Both the position numbers and the translations under genes were made by a program. Positions 16,887 to 24,955 of a stretch of 39,463 bases of DNA are shown one piece after another; positions within the stretch are counted from its first letter, which is position 1, and every line of letters starts with the position of its first letter. The stretch lies in contig JAIORE010000179.1 of NCBI GenBank assembly GCA_021108315.1, forward strand, positions 1 through 39,463. Reading direction: 5' to 3'. This DNA is from Candidatus Cloacimonadota bacterium. GTDB lineage: Bacteria; Cloacimonadota; Cloacimonadia; Cloacimonadales; TCS61. The notes under the pieces are model-generated. The model was not told where the DNA came from and did no database searches. It was given only the letters and a program-made list of their open reading frames with translations.

Positions 16887-18056
16887 ATGTTATTTGACAT
16901 GGACTTAGAAAAAGACGAATTCACCGTTGGGAAAAACATCAAAATATTTGGAGTGGGAGGTGCAGGTGGAAACGCTGTAAATGCAATGATCCACTTTGAT
17001 CTCAAAGGAGTTGAATTCATTGTGGCAAACACGAACATTTCTGACTTACAAATTTCCAGTGCGAAATCAAAATTGCAGCTTGGAAAGAAATTAACTAAAG
17101 GATTAGGAGCAGGCTCAAACCCAGAAGTTGGTCGAAAAGCTGCAGAAGAATCGAAAGATGAAATAATGGGACATTTAGATGGTGCAGAACTTGTTTTCAT
17201 TGCAGCCGGAATGGGTGGTGGAACAGGAACTGGAGCTGCTCCGGTTATTGCTCATCTGGCAAAAGAGATGGGAATTCTCACAATTGGAATTGTAAATCGC
17301 CCTTTCAAAATGGAAGGAAAAAAGAGAATGATTAATGCTGAAAAAGGAATTCAGAAACTCAAGGAAAGCGTTGATACAATTATCGTAGTTCCTAATGAAA
17401 AACTTCGTGAAGAATATCCACATATGACTGTTCGTGATGCTTTTAGGGAAGCTGATAATATTCTTTATCAAGCAGCCAAAGCGATTTCTGATATTATTAA
17501 TTTTAGTGGTTACATGAATGTAGATTTTGCTGATGTACGCACTGTCACCCAAAATAGAGGATTTGCCTTGATGGGAACAGGAACATCAGAAGGAGAAAAC
17601 CGAGCTGTTAATGCTGCTCGCGAAGCGATGTCAAACCCACTTTTGGCTGATATTGAATTAGAAAATACGGCAGGTTTATTGATTAATATTACTGCCGGAG
17701 AAGATTTCAAAATGGACGAATTTGAGGAAATCACCGAAGTGATAGTTCAAAAAGCTGGAGATGAAGGTGATATCATTACTGGACTAATTTTTGATAAAGA
17801 GATTGAAGGAAAAATCAGAGTAACACTTATTGCTACAGGCTTAGAATCTAGCGAGAGCAAGCGTCCGCAGATCGAAGTAATAAAAACAGATAAGAAATCT
17901 TCTGGAGCCGACATTTCTGAACTTCTAAAGAGCCTTCAAAAAGATAATAACTTTGAGAAAAGAAAACCTTACCAGAATCCTGCTACATTGAATCAACAGG
18001 AAAATAAAGCTCCCAAAATGGATCTTCCTTCCTTTATGAGAAAGTTTCAAAATTAA
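16887..18056 (+). CDS. ftsZ: FtsZ, tubulin-like division GTPase
   Basis: 389 residues from the ATG at 16887, preceded by AAGGGGG at 16876-16882. An upstream in-frame TTG at 16848 has no such site and lies inside ftsA, so I reject it. FtsZ forms the Z ring. The Rossmann start FGVGGAGGNAVNAM and the tubulin signature GGGTGTG at 110-116 are intact, followed by NFSGYMNVDFADV in the central region. The linker is short, and the C-terminal conserved peptide DLPSFMRKFQN (379-389) is the FtsA-binding tail. It is the last gene of the dcw block. Confidence 0.97.
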   Translation: MLFDMDLEKDEFTVGKNIKIFGVGGAGGNAVNAMIHFDLKGVEFIVANTNISDLQISSAKSKLQLGKKLTKGLGAGSNPEVGRKAAEESKDEIMGHLDGAELVFIAAGMGGGTGTGAAPVIAHLAKEMGILTIGIVNRPFKMEGKKRMINAEKGIQKLKESVDTIIVVPNEKLREEYPHMTVRDAFREADNILYQAAKAISDIINFSGYMNVDFADVRTVTQNRGFALMGTGTSEGENRAVNAAREAMSNPLLADIELENTAGLLINITAGEDFKMDEFEEITEVIVQKAGDEGDIITGLIFDKEIEGKIRVTLIATGLESSESKRPQIEVIKTDKKSSGADISELLKSLQKDNNFEKRKPYQNPATLNQQENKAPKMDLPSFMRKFQN

Positions 18057-18077
18057 TGCCTTGTTTTGCAGTACTCG

Positions 18078-18136
18078 TTACGAAGTTTGTCTTCGTAATG
18101 CATTCAACATTCCCAAGATCCCGAACGCTTTCGGGA
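18078..18136. repeat. Pair of compact hairpins after ftsZ
   Basis: Hairpin one: TTACGAAG (18078-18085), loop TTTGT, CTTCGTAA (18091-18098), a perfect 8-bp stem. Hairpin two: TCCCGAA (18119-18125), loop CGCT, TTCGGGA (18130-18136), a perfect 7-bp stem. The sequence then reads GGAACAAGAGC. A similar layout of two hairpins followed by GAACAAGA is found at 36345-36403 with different stem sequences. Neither has a U-run, so neither is a standard rho-independent terminator. Confidence 0.65.
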
Positions 18137-18153
18137 GGAACAAGAGCTAATTA

Positions 18154-18489
18154 ATGTCACAGTTTTTAGTTAAAATTCTGATTTTATCATTAGCAATTTA
18201 TTTAGTAGGTCGAATAACGAAGTTATACAAAGTTGAGAATTTCTTTACTGCTTTTATTGTAGCAATTATATTATCAATTGTAAATTTTGTTATTCGACCT
18301 ATTTTTATCGTTCTTACACTTCCGATTACAATCCTTACACTTGGAGTCTTTTTACTTTTTGTGAATGGATTTATGCTAATTATCGTATCTGCAATCGTTC
18401 CTAAATTCAAAGTAAAAGGTTGTCTTTCATCATCAATTGCATCTCTATTTATTTCTTTGTGTACTATGTTTATTGAATGGTTGATTTGA
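18154..18489 (+). CDS. Small four-helix membrane protein, phage-holin-4_2-like family
   Basis: 111 residues made almost entirely of about four membrane helices. The pattern VKILILSLAIYLVGRI, a second helix with AIILSIVNFVIRPIFIVLTL, and LTLGVFLLFVNGFMLII is that of the small bacterial membrane proteins grouped under the name phage holin family 4 superfamily II (PF04020). Despite the name, these are common chromosomal genes of unknown role, and no phage gene is nearby. The NFVIRP turn and the LTLG motif are the most conserved parts of the family. It follows ftsZ by 97 bases containing two hairpins. Confidence 0.75.
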   Translation: MSQFLVKILILSLAIYLVGRITKLYKVENFFTAFIVAIILSIVNFVIRPIFIVLTLPITILTLGVFLLFVNGFMLIIVSAIVPKFKVKGCLSSSIASLFISLCTMFIEWLI

Positions 18490-18958
18490 GAATAAGCAAC
18501 GAACAAAACTAACAAAGCAAACTAAGAAAAAATTTACCACAGAGAACCCGAAAAAATGAATATCCAATATCGAACACGGAATGATGAATAACGAAGGAAA
18601 AAAAATCAGAATTAGGATTTATCAGATTTTGGGATGACAGGATTAATTCCAAAAGACAAAAAATAAGCCGCTAATTCGCGAATAAGAAAAGAAAGAAGAG
18701 AAAAAAGGAAAAAAGGAAGAGACTCCAAGCTTTATAACCTACTTATAGAATAATAGATATAGTATTTATTATTTTACAATGTATGACTTCTTTCGCAAGG
18801 AATTCTTTCATTTGTCTTTTACAATTTATGACAATTCTTCCTTGTGATTCTTTCATCTTTCTTTTTTTATTCGTGAATTCGTTGCAAAAAATCTTCTCTT
18901 CTCTTTTTGTGGAATATTTTTTTCTTAGTTCGTGAAAATCTGTGGCAAAAAATAAAAA
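18490..18958. repeat. Long module-filled gap before umuD
   Basis: 469 bp without a gene. Left half: AGCAACGAACAAAAC (18494-18508), ACCACAGAGAACCCG (18536-18550), an ATTAGGATTTATCAG and GGGATGACAGGATTAATTCC stretch (18610-18650), and GCCGCTAATTCGCGAATAA (18667-18685). Right half: TTATTCGTGAATTCGTTGC (18867-18885), complementary in type to the last-named left module (15 of 19 bases), then TTTTTGTGG (18904-18912) and AGTTCGTGAAAATCTGTGGC (18927-18946). The left module differs at only 3 of 19 positions from that at 7134-7152. I see no SOS-type operator or clear promoter for umuD. Confidence 0.7.
18772..18861. repeat. Imperfect 45-bp tandem duplication
   Basis: Two adjacent 45-base units, 18772-18816 and 18817-18861. 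Both begin TTTTACAAT(G/T)TATGAC and end in a TTCTTTCAT(T/C)T stretch. Differences are concentrated in the middle of the unit. It lies in the centre of the nested inverted gap. No coding sense is evident. Confidence 0.6.
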
Positions 18959-19417
18959 ATGAAAAAGAAAATATTAAAATTTAAAACTGATTGTACAATC
19001 AAAGAAATATATACATTTGATAAAACAACTGACCTTAAAAGACCTTTACTTGGTGCAAATATCCCAGCCGGATTCCCTTCACCTGCCCAAGATTACATTG
19101 AAGGAACTCTGGATCTTAATGAACATTTAATAGCTCATCCAGCAGCAACCTATTTTGTGCGCGTAGAAGGCTATTCTATGATCGGAGCAGGAATTTTTCC
19201 TAATGATATTCTTATCGTAGATCGCTCCTTAGAACCCCGTGATAAAAAAGTTGTAATCGCTATTGTTGATGGGGAACTTACTGTCAAAAGACTTAGAATA
19301 AGAGAAAATTATTGGCAGTTAATTGCTGAGAATGATGATTATCAACCGATTAACATTACCGAAGATATGGATTTTATGATTTGGGGTGTGATTACTTATT
19401 CGATTCATAGTTTGTAA
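18959..19417 (+). CDS. umuD: UmuD-like S24 peptidase, translesion polymerase subunit
   Basis: 152 residues, close to E. coli UmuD (139). In the SOS response UmuD cleaves itself with RecA help, and the product joins UmuC to form DNA polymerase V. The self-cleavage region reads PAGFPSPAQDY, with the predicted cut at Ala37-Gly38. The nucleophile is Ser73 in VEGYSMIG and the general-base lysine is Lys110 in DGELTVKRL. The 37-residue spacing matches Ser60/Lys97 of the E. coli protein. There is no DNA-binding domain, so it is not LexA. No good ribosome binding site precedes the ATG. Its umuC partner lies next door but on the other strand. Confidence 0.9.
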   Translation: MKKKILKFKTDCTIKEIYTFDKTTDLKRPLLGANIPAGFPSPAQDYIEGTLDLNEHLIAHPAATYFVRVEGYSMIGAGIFPNDILIVDRSLEPRDKKVVIAIVDGELTVKRLRIRENYWQLIAENDDYQPINITEDMDFMIWGVITYSIHSL

Positions 19418-19426
19418 AAATTTTTT

Positions 19427-19525
19427 GCCGCTGATTTTAGCGGATTTAAAGCGGATAAAACAAGATTGGATTGGTTAGGATTATATTTTTTATTTTTTCG
19501 TGTTTTTCGTGCTTTTCGTGGTTAA
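19427..19525. repeat. Left and right modules between convergent umuD and umuC
   Basis: The left module begins GCCGCTGATTTTAGCGGATT (19427-19446), with a 5-bp stem CCGCT/AGCGG (19428-19432 and 19439-19443), and continues with a further AAAGCGGATAA. The right module has CGTG units at 19499, 19508 and 19517 in 9-bp steps, ending CGTGGTTAAA. The gap lies downstream of both genes, so this copy cannot be a 5' leader for either. The hairpin lacks a proper U-run in either direction. Confidence 0.65.
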
Positions 19526-19530
19526 ACTCA

Positions 19531-20802
19531 TTATCTCACAACCGGAAGTTCATCCCAGTTTGTTGTATAACTCGGTGATAAAAATTCCCTTTGCATTTGC
19601 CATTTTTGTTTTGTGCCAGAAGCTGCATATCGGATAGTATTTGTTCCCCAATTCTTATTAATAGCATCAACATTATCCATAATATCTTTTCGTTTATCAT
19701 CGAGATAATTTGGATAAAAGAAATACAGGGGAGCATTATTCTGATGCATTATTTTGCTGATCATCACACCTACTTTTTTGTAATTGTAATTTGGGCGATA
19801 GATTCGCTTTAAGGCTATCTTCACCTCTTTCAAGAAATCCGGTGTATAAGCAGATGGTACGATCAATGTAGATGAACTATAATTCGCATATTGCGGTTCA
19901 TTTTTAAAACGATTTGTAGTGAGATAAACAGTTACATATGACGCTACTAAATTTTGTTCCCGAAGTTTTTCTACAGCACGGGTACAATGGCTGGCAACAG
20001 CTTCCTGCAGATCGGATAACTCTGTAATTGGTATCCCAAATGATCTTGAAGCTACTACTTCTTTACGTGGAATAATATCCATTTCAAAATCTATACAGGA
20101 ATCACCTTGCAATTCTCTAACAGTTCTCAAGCCAACTACTGTAAGTTGCCTTTTCACCCAATATTCCGGGACTTGAGACAATTTATAGGCGTTCAAAATT
20201 CCGTACTTTTTCAGTTTTTTGGCATATTGTCGTCCTATTCCCCACACCTTTTCTACAGGAATAGTTTCTAATATTTTATCCATTTTAGGATGATCTATTG
20301 TATTAAAAACACCATTGAATTTACTGTATTTCTTAGCAATGCGAGCTGCAATTTTGGCTAAAGTTTTCGTTCTACCAATCCCTACCGAGACAGGTATCCC
20401 AGTCCATTTGAAAACAGTGTCTCTTATCTCCTTGCCATATTCATTCAAATCTAAATGTTGAAATTCCGTAAGTCTTAGAAATGCCTCATCAATAGAATAA
20501 ACTTCCATTTCCGGTGTAAATTGCGATAAAGTTTTCATCACCCGAGCAGACATATCACCATAGAGAGCATAATTTGAGGAAAACAGTTTTATATTGTACT
20601 TTTGTAAAAGATGAAATATCTTAAAAGCCGGTTTACCTCGTGAAATTCCTAATTTCTTCATCTCTTTGGACATTGCTACGATGCAACCATCATTATTTGA
20701 TAAAACTCCGATTGGAGTTGTCCTTAAGGAAGGCTGAAATACACGCTCACAGGAAGCATAAAAGTTGTTACAATCCACCAAAGCAAATATTTCATTTCGC
20801 AT
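19531..20802 (-). CDS. umuC: UmuC-like Y-family DNA polymerase (Pol V catalytic subunit)
   Basis: 423 residues from the ATG at 20802, the same size as E. coli UmuC (422). GGAG sits at ideal distance upstream on the minus strand (complement of 20809-20812). The longer frame starting at 20862 adds 20 residues without a matching start region and is rejected. Y-family catalytic residues are Asp10 in FALVDCNNFYASCERVF and Asp105-Glu106 in SIDEAF. The SNNDGCIVAMS and GIPVSVGIGRTKTLAK motifs and the VWGIGRQYAKKL helix-hairpin-helix are typical. The C-terminal UmuC-specific extension is present. It is unusual in being convergent with umuD rather than co-transcribed. Confidence 0.92.
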   Translation of the reverse strand: MRNEIFALVDCNNFYASCERVFQPSLRTTPIGVLSNNDGCIVAMSKEMKKLGISRGKPAFKIFHLLQKYNIKLFSSNYALYGDMSARVMKTLSQFTPEMEVYSIDEAFLRLTEFQHLDLNEYGKEIRDTVFKWTGIPVSVGIGRTKTLAKIAARIAKKYSKFNGVFNTIDHPKMDKILETIPVEKVWGIGRQYAKKLKKYGILNAYKLSQVPEYWVKRQLTVVGLRTVRELQGDSCIDFEMDIIPRKEVVASRSFGIPITELSDLQEAVASHCTRAVEKLREQNLVASYVTVYLTTNRFKNEPQYANYSSSTLIVPSAYTPDFLKEVKIALKRIYRPNYNYKKVGVMISKIMHQNNAPLYFFYPNYLDDKRKDIMDNVDAINKNWGTNTIRYAASGTKQKWQMQREFLSPSYTTNWDELPVVR

Positions 20803-20881
20803 TCTTGATCTCCTTTGAACAGAATATGAAAATTGGTGCTTAAAGGCAAGTTTTTTTATCAAAATAGGTCTCTGATAGAAT

Positions 20882-20891
20882 ACAATATTGT
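20882..20891. promoter_or_regulatory. Perfect 10-bp palindrome upstream of umuC
   Basis: ACAATATTGT lies about 80 bases upstream of the umuC ATG in the 239-bp divergent region between umuC and der. A Pol V gene is expected to be damage-inducible, so this palindrome is a candidate repressor site. The SOS box of this lineage is unknown to me, and the sequence is AT-rich enough to arise by chance. Confidence 0.2.
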
Positions 20892-20986
20892 TTTAAAATT
20901 CATTCTTTTAATTTAATTACTTATCTACATACAATATATATAGTTACAGCCAATTTATTGTTCACAAACACTATTCCCTTATTAAT

Positions 20987-21036
20987 TTGACAAAATACAG
21001 GTTTTCAAAAGATTGACTACAAATATTAGGAAAAGG
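20987..21036 (+). promoter_or_regulatory. Candidate promoter -35 and ribosome binding site of der
   Basis: TTGACA at 20987-20992 is a perfect -35 match, but the expected -10 position holds only a weak hexamer near 21010. AGGAAAAGG at 21028-21036 is a good ribosome binding site six bases from the ATG. The promoter is tentative. Confidence 0.35.
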
Positions 21037-21041
21037 TAATA

Positions 21042-22376
21042 ATGAAAAAATCTATAGTAGCGATCGTGGGACGTCCCAATGTAGGGAAATCAACTTTATT
21101 CAATAGAATTTGCCGAAAAAGAAGTGCAATCGTTGATTTTGAAGAGGGTGTAACTCGAGATCGAAAATATGAAGAAGCAGAATGGAATGGCATAAGGTTC
21201 GATCTCGTTGATACTGGCGGTATCATTCCAAAATCGGATCATAAGATTGATAAAGCAGTAAGAATTCAAGCTGAAATAGCTATCGAAGAAGCGGATTTCA
21301 TCCTTTTCTTGGTTGATGCAAAGGTCGGTACAACCACAGTAGATATTGAGATTGCCAAATCTTTGTCTCAACATCGAGAAAAAGTGATGCTGGTGGCAAA
21401 TAAAGTGGATAACGAAAAAGATGCCTTAGAAGTTTATGATTTTCTCCAACTTGGTTTTGGAGAAGCTTTTCCGGTGGCAGCCGTTCAAGGAAGAAATACC
21501 GGTAATTTTCTGGATGAACTTGTGAAAAATCTAAATCCTTCTGATGAAGAAGAGACCAGTGATTCCATAAAAATTGCTATTGTAGGAAAACCCAATGTCG
21601 GAAAATCCTCACTTATCAATCGGCTCATCGGTCAACAATCTCTTATCGTATCGGATATTCCCGGAACAACCAGAGATTCTATTGATCTTCAGCTAAAATA
21701 TTTCGGAAAAGATATAACATTTATTGATACAGCAGGTTTGAGAAAAAAAAGTCGGATCAAATATGGCGTAGAATATTTCAGCACAATGAGAACGATTGAA
21801 AGTATAGATCGTTCCAATATTGTCTTGTTAATTTTGGATGCTACGGAAAATATCAGTACTCAAGATCAAAAAATAGCATCTTATGCAGCCAGAAAATTTA
21901 AAGATATAATGATTCTAATCAATAAATGGGATTTGATCAAAAAAGATAATTCTTCTGTGGGTGGATTTATCAAGGATGTGAAAGAGCAATTGAAATTTGT
22001 TGATTATGCTCCGGTGATTTTCCTTTCGGCTCTTACAGGGCAAAGAGTACAATCTATTTTGAAAAAGATTATAGAAGTAAATGAGGAAAGCCAGAAAAGA
22101 ATCCCGACCTCACAATTGAATAAGTTTTTAGATAAAACTACTGCCTTTTTCCCACCTTCACATTCCAGTGGAAAGCATTCAAAAATCTTCTATTGTACAC
22201 AAGTTCGTACTCACCCACCAACTTTTGTCTATTTTTGTAATGACCCAAAGCTAATCACCAAACATTATAGAAGATATATCTATAATAAAATGCGTGAAGA
22301 ATTTGATTTTACCGGAGCTTCAATTAAAATATTTTTCAGAGGAAGAGGAAAAAATGAGCTTGATTTTAACAAGTAG
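21042..22376 (+). CDS. der: Der (EngA), double-GTPase ribosome assembly factor
   Basis: 444 residues, family length. Der has two consecutive GTPase domains and a C-terminal KH-like domain and is needed for 50S subunit maturation. Domain 1: GRPNVGKS at 10-17, DTGG at 57-60, NKVD at 120-123. Domain 2: GKPNVGKS at 182-189, then DTAGLRKKSRI and NKWDLIKK. The KH domain follows, with THPPTFVYFCNDPKLI and the ending GASIKIFFRGRGKN. A good ribosome binding site and a likely own promoter precede it. The 3' end overlaps plsY by 23 bases. Confidence 0.96.
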   Translation: MKKSIVAIVGRPNVGKSTLFNRICRKRSAIVDFEEGVTRDRKYEEAEWNGIRFDLVDTGGIIPKSDHKIDKAVRIQAEIAIEEADFILFLVDAKVGTTTVDIEIAKSLSQHREKVMLVANKVDNEKDALEVYDFLQLGFGEAFPVAAVQGRNTGNFLDELVKNLNPSDEEETSDSIKIAIVGKPNVGKSSLINRLIGQQSLIVSDIPGTTRDSIDLQLKYFGKDITFIDTAGLRKKSRIKYGVEYFSTMRTIESIDRSNIVLLILDATENISTQDQKIASYAARKFKDIMILINKWDLIKKDNSSVGGFIKDVKEQLKFVDYAPVIFLSALTGQRVQSILKKIIEVNEESQKRIPTSQLNKFLDKTTAFFPPSHSSGKHSKIFYCTQVRTHPPTFVYFCNDPKLITKHYRRYIYNKMREEFDFTGASIKIFFRGRGKNELDFNK

Positions 22377-22977
22377 CATTGCAGTTCTAATCGCTTATAT
22401 TTTAGGAAGTTTTCCGACAAGTTTCATTATGGGTAAAGTAGTGAAGGGAATTGATATAAGAGATTTCGGAAGTGGTAATGTTGGAGCAACGAATGCTTTA
22501 AGAATTCTCGGTACGAAATATGGAGTTTCTGCTCTGGTAATTGATATGTTTAAAGGATTCATCGCAATTTTTATCGGGAAATTGATAATCAAAGAACCTT
22601 CCAATTTGATCCTAATTTTAATAGGGTTAGCTGCAATTCTCGGACATATTTTTACAATTTTCTTGAAATTCAAAGGTGGAAAAGGAGTTGCAACTTCGGC
22701 GGGAGTTTTTTTAGCTCTTACTCCGATTGCTTTTTCCATTGCTTTCATAGTGTTCATTCTTATCGTAGCAATCTCTAAATACGTTTCACTCGGTTCAATC
22801 TTAGCCTCACTTGTTCTTTTGATTGCAGAGATTGTCATAAATTTAAAAAATTCATTTGCAGATATTGAAGTTCTGATAATGACGATTGTTATTGCTTTTT
22901 TTGTAATTATTCGACATAAAGCAAATATCATTAGATTGAAAAATGGAAATGAAAATAAAATTTCTTTTAAGAAGTAG
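22354..22977 (+). CDS. plsY: PlsY, acyl-phosphate:glycerol-3-phosphate acyltransferase
   Basis: 207 residues from the ATG at 22354, preceded by AGAGGAAGAGG inside the der 3' end. An upstream in-frame start at 22294 would add 20 polar residues not found in PlsY and is rejected. PlsY makes lysophosphatidic acid, the first committed step of phospholipid synthesis. Family motifs appear in order: GSFPTSFIMGK, RDFGSGNVGATNALR, DMFKGFIAI, LGHIFTIFLKFKGGKGVAT. About five membrane helices are seen. The 23-base overlap with der suggests co-translation. Confidence 0.94.
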   Translation: MSLILTSSIAVLIAYILGSFPTSFIMGKVVKGIDIRDFGSGNVGATNALRILGTKYGVSALVIDMFKGFIAIFIGKLIIKEPSNLILILIGLAAILGHIFTIFLKFKGGKGVATSAGVFLALTPIAFSIAFIVFILIVAISKYVSLGSILASLVLLIAEIVINLKNSFADIEVLIMTIVIAFFVIIRHKANIIRLKNGNENKISFKK

Positions 22978-22980
22978 AAG

Positions 22981-23100
22981 AATTTAATATTGAAGATTGA
23001 AAATTGAATATTTACCTCTGTGTTCTCTGTGGTTAAATCTTTTGTTAGTATTGTTTGTTTTGTTCGTTGCTAAATATTTTCGTGTTAATTAGTGGTTTCA
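22981..23100. repeat. Right-hand modules before purF
   Basis: The centre-type AATATTGAAGATTGAAAATTG (22987-23007) is followed by CTCTGTGTTCTCTGTGGTTA (23016-23035), a TTGTTTGTTTTGTTCGTTGC block (23051-23070) and CGTGTTAATTAGTGGTTTCA (23081-23100). Only right-hand modules are present, with no left-hand partners. AAAGGAG (23104-23110) then serves purF. Confidence 0.7.
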
Positions 23101-23120
23101 AAAAAGGAGAATTCAAATAA

Positions 23121-24479
23121 ATGTGTGGAATTATAGGAATTTTTAATAGTACAAAAGCTACAGAACTGGCGATGTTAGGTTTATTTGCTGAACAGCATCG
23201 TGGTCAGGAAAGTTGTGGAATTGCAGTGAGTGATGGAAAATATATAAAATCTCATACGGGAATGGGCTTGGTGAAAGATGTATTCACTCCCAAAATTATC
23301 AAAAAAATGAATGGACATATCGCTATTGGACACGTTCGTTATCCTACTCGGGGTTCATCTGAGAAAAAAAATTCACAACCTCATATCGTAGAAACACTTT
23401 TCGGTCCATCCTACGCTCTATCAAGTAATGGAGACCTAATTAATTATTGGGAAATCAGAGATGAGCTTGAAAAAGAAGGTGTATTTTTTGCCAGTGATAA
23501 TGATGGAGAACTTCTATTAAAATATATCGTTTACCAGATTGAAATCAAAAAAGAGACAATTGTGGATGCAATAAAAAATCTTATTAGAAATATCAAAGGA
23601 GCTTATTCAACCGTTCTGGCAACCAAAAATGAGTTGTATCTGTTTCGGGATGCTTATGCAATGCGTCCAATGTGCTATAGTGAATTAAAAAATGGTTCAA
23701 TTGCTGTAGCTTCTGAAAGTGTGGCTTTAGATATTTTAAATCCTAAATGGAAAAAAGAGATGAAAGCAGCCCAAATTCTGAAAATCAGTGAAAATGATAT
23801 TCAAGAATTTCAGATTGATCCTCAGGAAATCCGCTCTACAGAAACTGAAAAACATTGTATTTTTGAACATATCTATTTTTCCCGACCCGATAGTGAAATT
23901 TTCAGTGAAAATGTTTACAAAGTTCGAGAAAAAATCGGAGCACTTCTATCAAAAGATGATGTCGAAGTAGATGTTGTAGTTCCAGTTCCCGATTCTTCAA
24001 ATTTTATAGCATTGGGATATGCCAAAAAATCTGGGAAACCTTTTGAACTTGGTTTAATCAGAAATCATTATGTCGGAAGAACGTTTATTAAACCGGAACA
24101 AACAATTCGAGATGAAAGTGTTACTCAAAAATTCAATCCTCTTCCCCACTTTTTTGAAGGGAAAAAGATCGCTCTTGTGGATGACTCTATTGTAAGAGGA
24201 ACAACTTTAAGAAAAATCGTGAAATTGGTAAAAAATGCAGGGGCTAAGGAAGTTCATTTAAGAATCGGCTCTCCTGCTGTGAAATATTCCTGTTTTTATG
24301 GAATTGATACACCAACTCAAGAAGAATTAATTGCTAATAATATGTCGGAAAAAGAGATTTGCGAATTTACTGGAGCAGATTCATTAAAATTTTTGTCGTG
24401 GGAAGATCTTGATAAATCTGTAAGTAGACCCCAAAATTACTGCAAAGCTTGTTTCAATGGAGATTATCCCATAAAATGA
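23121..24479 (+). CDS. purF: PurF, amidophosphoribosyltransferase, Fe-S type
   Basis: 452 residues. PurF catalyses the first step of de novo purine synthesis, PRPP plus glutamine to phosphoribosylamine. The N-terminal nucleophile is Cys2 (MCGIIGIF) with no propeptide beyond Met. The PRPP-binding loop is ALVDDSIVRGTT at 351-362. Four cysteines, Cys246 (KHCIFEHIYF), Cys391 (SCFYGID), Cys441 and Cys444 (YCKACFNGDYP), correspond to the 4Fe-4S ligands of the B. subtilis-type enzyme. This suggests an oxygen-sensitive enzyme. AAAGGAG precedes the start. The stop overlaps the next gene (ATGA). Confidence 0.95.
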   Translation: MCGIIGIFNSTKATELAMLGLFAEQHRGQESCGIAVSDGKYIKSHTGMGLVKDVFTPKIIKKMNGHIAIGHVRYPTRGSSEKKNSQPHIVETLFGPSYALSSNGDLINYWEIRDELEKEGVFFASDNDGELLLKYIVYQIEIKKETIVDAIKNLIRNIKGAYSTVLATKNELYLFRDAYAMRPMCYSELKNGSIAVASESVALDILNPKWKKEMKAAQILKISENDIQEFQIDPQEIRSTETEKHCIFEHIYFSRPDSEIFSENVYKVREKIGALLSKDDVEVDVVVPVPDSSNFIALGYAKKSGKPFELGLIRNHYVGRTFIKPEQTIRDESVTQKFNPLPHFFEGKKIALVDDSIVRGTTLRKIVKLVKNAGAKEVHLRIGSPAVKYSCFYGIDTPTQEELIANNMSEKEICEFTGADSLKFLSWEDLDKSVSRPQNYCKACFNGDYPIK

Positions 24480-24955
24480 AAAGAATTATATCAATAGAAG
24501 AATTTTCAGAACTAAAAAAAACATTGAAAAAGGAAAAAATCGTTTTTACAAATGGTTGTTTTGATATCATTCACGCCGGTCATATTCAATACTTGAAAGA
24601 AGCAAGAGAATTGGGTAATATTCTCATAATTGGTATGAATAGTGATAAATCTGTAAAAAGATTAAAGGGAAGTTCTCGTCCAATAAATAATCAAAAAGAT
24701 AGAGCAATTGTCCTTAGTAGTATTCGATATGTTGATTATGTTATTTTTTTTGATGAAGATACTCCTTTTGAACTTATTAAGCAAGTTGAACCGAATATTT
24801 TAGTCAAAGGTGGTGATTGGAAAATACAAGAGATTGTCGGATCAGATATTGTTCAGCAAAGCGGTGGAATAGTGAAAAGTCTTTCCTTCAAACAGGGAAA
24901 TTCCACCACAGACGTAATAGGAAAAATCATAGAAATCCATAAAAAGGATAATTAG
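24476..24955 (+). CDS. hldE: HldE C-terminal-type heptose-1-phosphate adenylyltransferase
   Basis: 159 residues from the ATG at 24476, which overlaps the purF TGA. A start at 24449 is in frame but lies deeper in purF and is not needed. It is a stand-alone copy of the RfaE/HldE domain II, which makes ADP-glycero-manno-heptose for LPS core. The nucleotidyltransferase signature VFTNGCFDIIHAGHIQYL has HAGH at 33-36. The NSDKSVKRLKG and ILVKGGDW motifs are specific for this subgroup, as is the FKQGNSTTDVI ending. No kinase domain is attached, so the HldA-like partner should be encoded elsewhere. It implies a heptose-containing envelope glycan. Confidence 0.88.
   Translation: MKRIISIEEFSELKKTLKKEKIVFTNGCFDIIHAGHIQYLKEARELGNILIIGMNSDKSVKRLKGSSRPINNQKDRAIVLSSIRYVDYVIFFDEDTPFELIKQVEPNILVKGGDWKIQEIVGSDIVQQSGGIVKSLSFKQGNSTTDVIGKIIEIHKKDN

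Noticed and set aside
18154..18489. Prophage remnant suggested by the holin-like name
   Set aside because: The family is a common chromosomal membrane protein and no other phage gene lies nearby.
19427..19446. Possible bidirectional terminator between umuD and umuC
   Set aside because: The 5-bp stem lacks a following U-run on either strand, and the same sequence type recurs as a module elsewhere.
20803..20862. Longer N-terminus for UmuC
   Set aside because: The added 20 residues do not occur in the family, whereas GGAG is correctly placed before the ATG at 20802.
22395..22931. 178-codon open frame on the minus strand
   Set aside because: It is antisense to plsY and explained by the codon pattern of a membrane protein gene.
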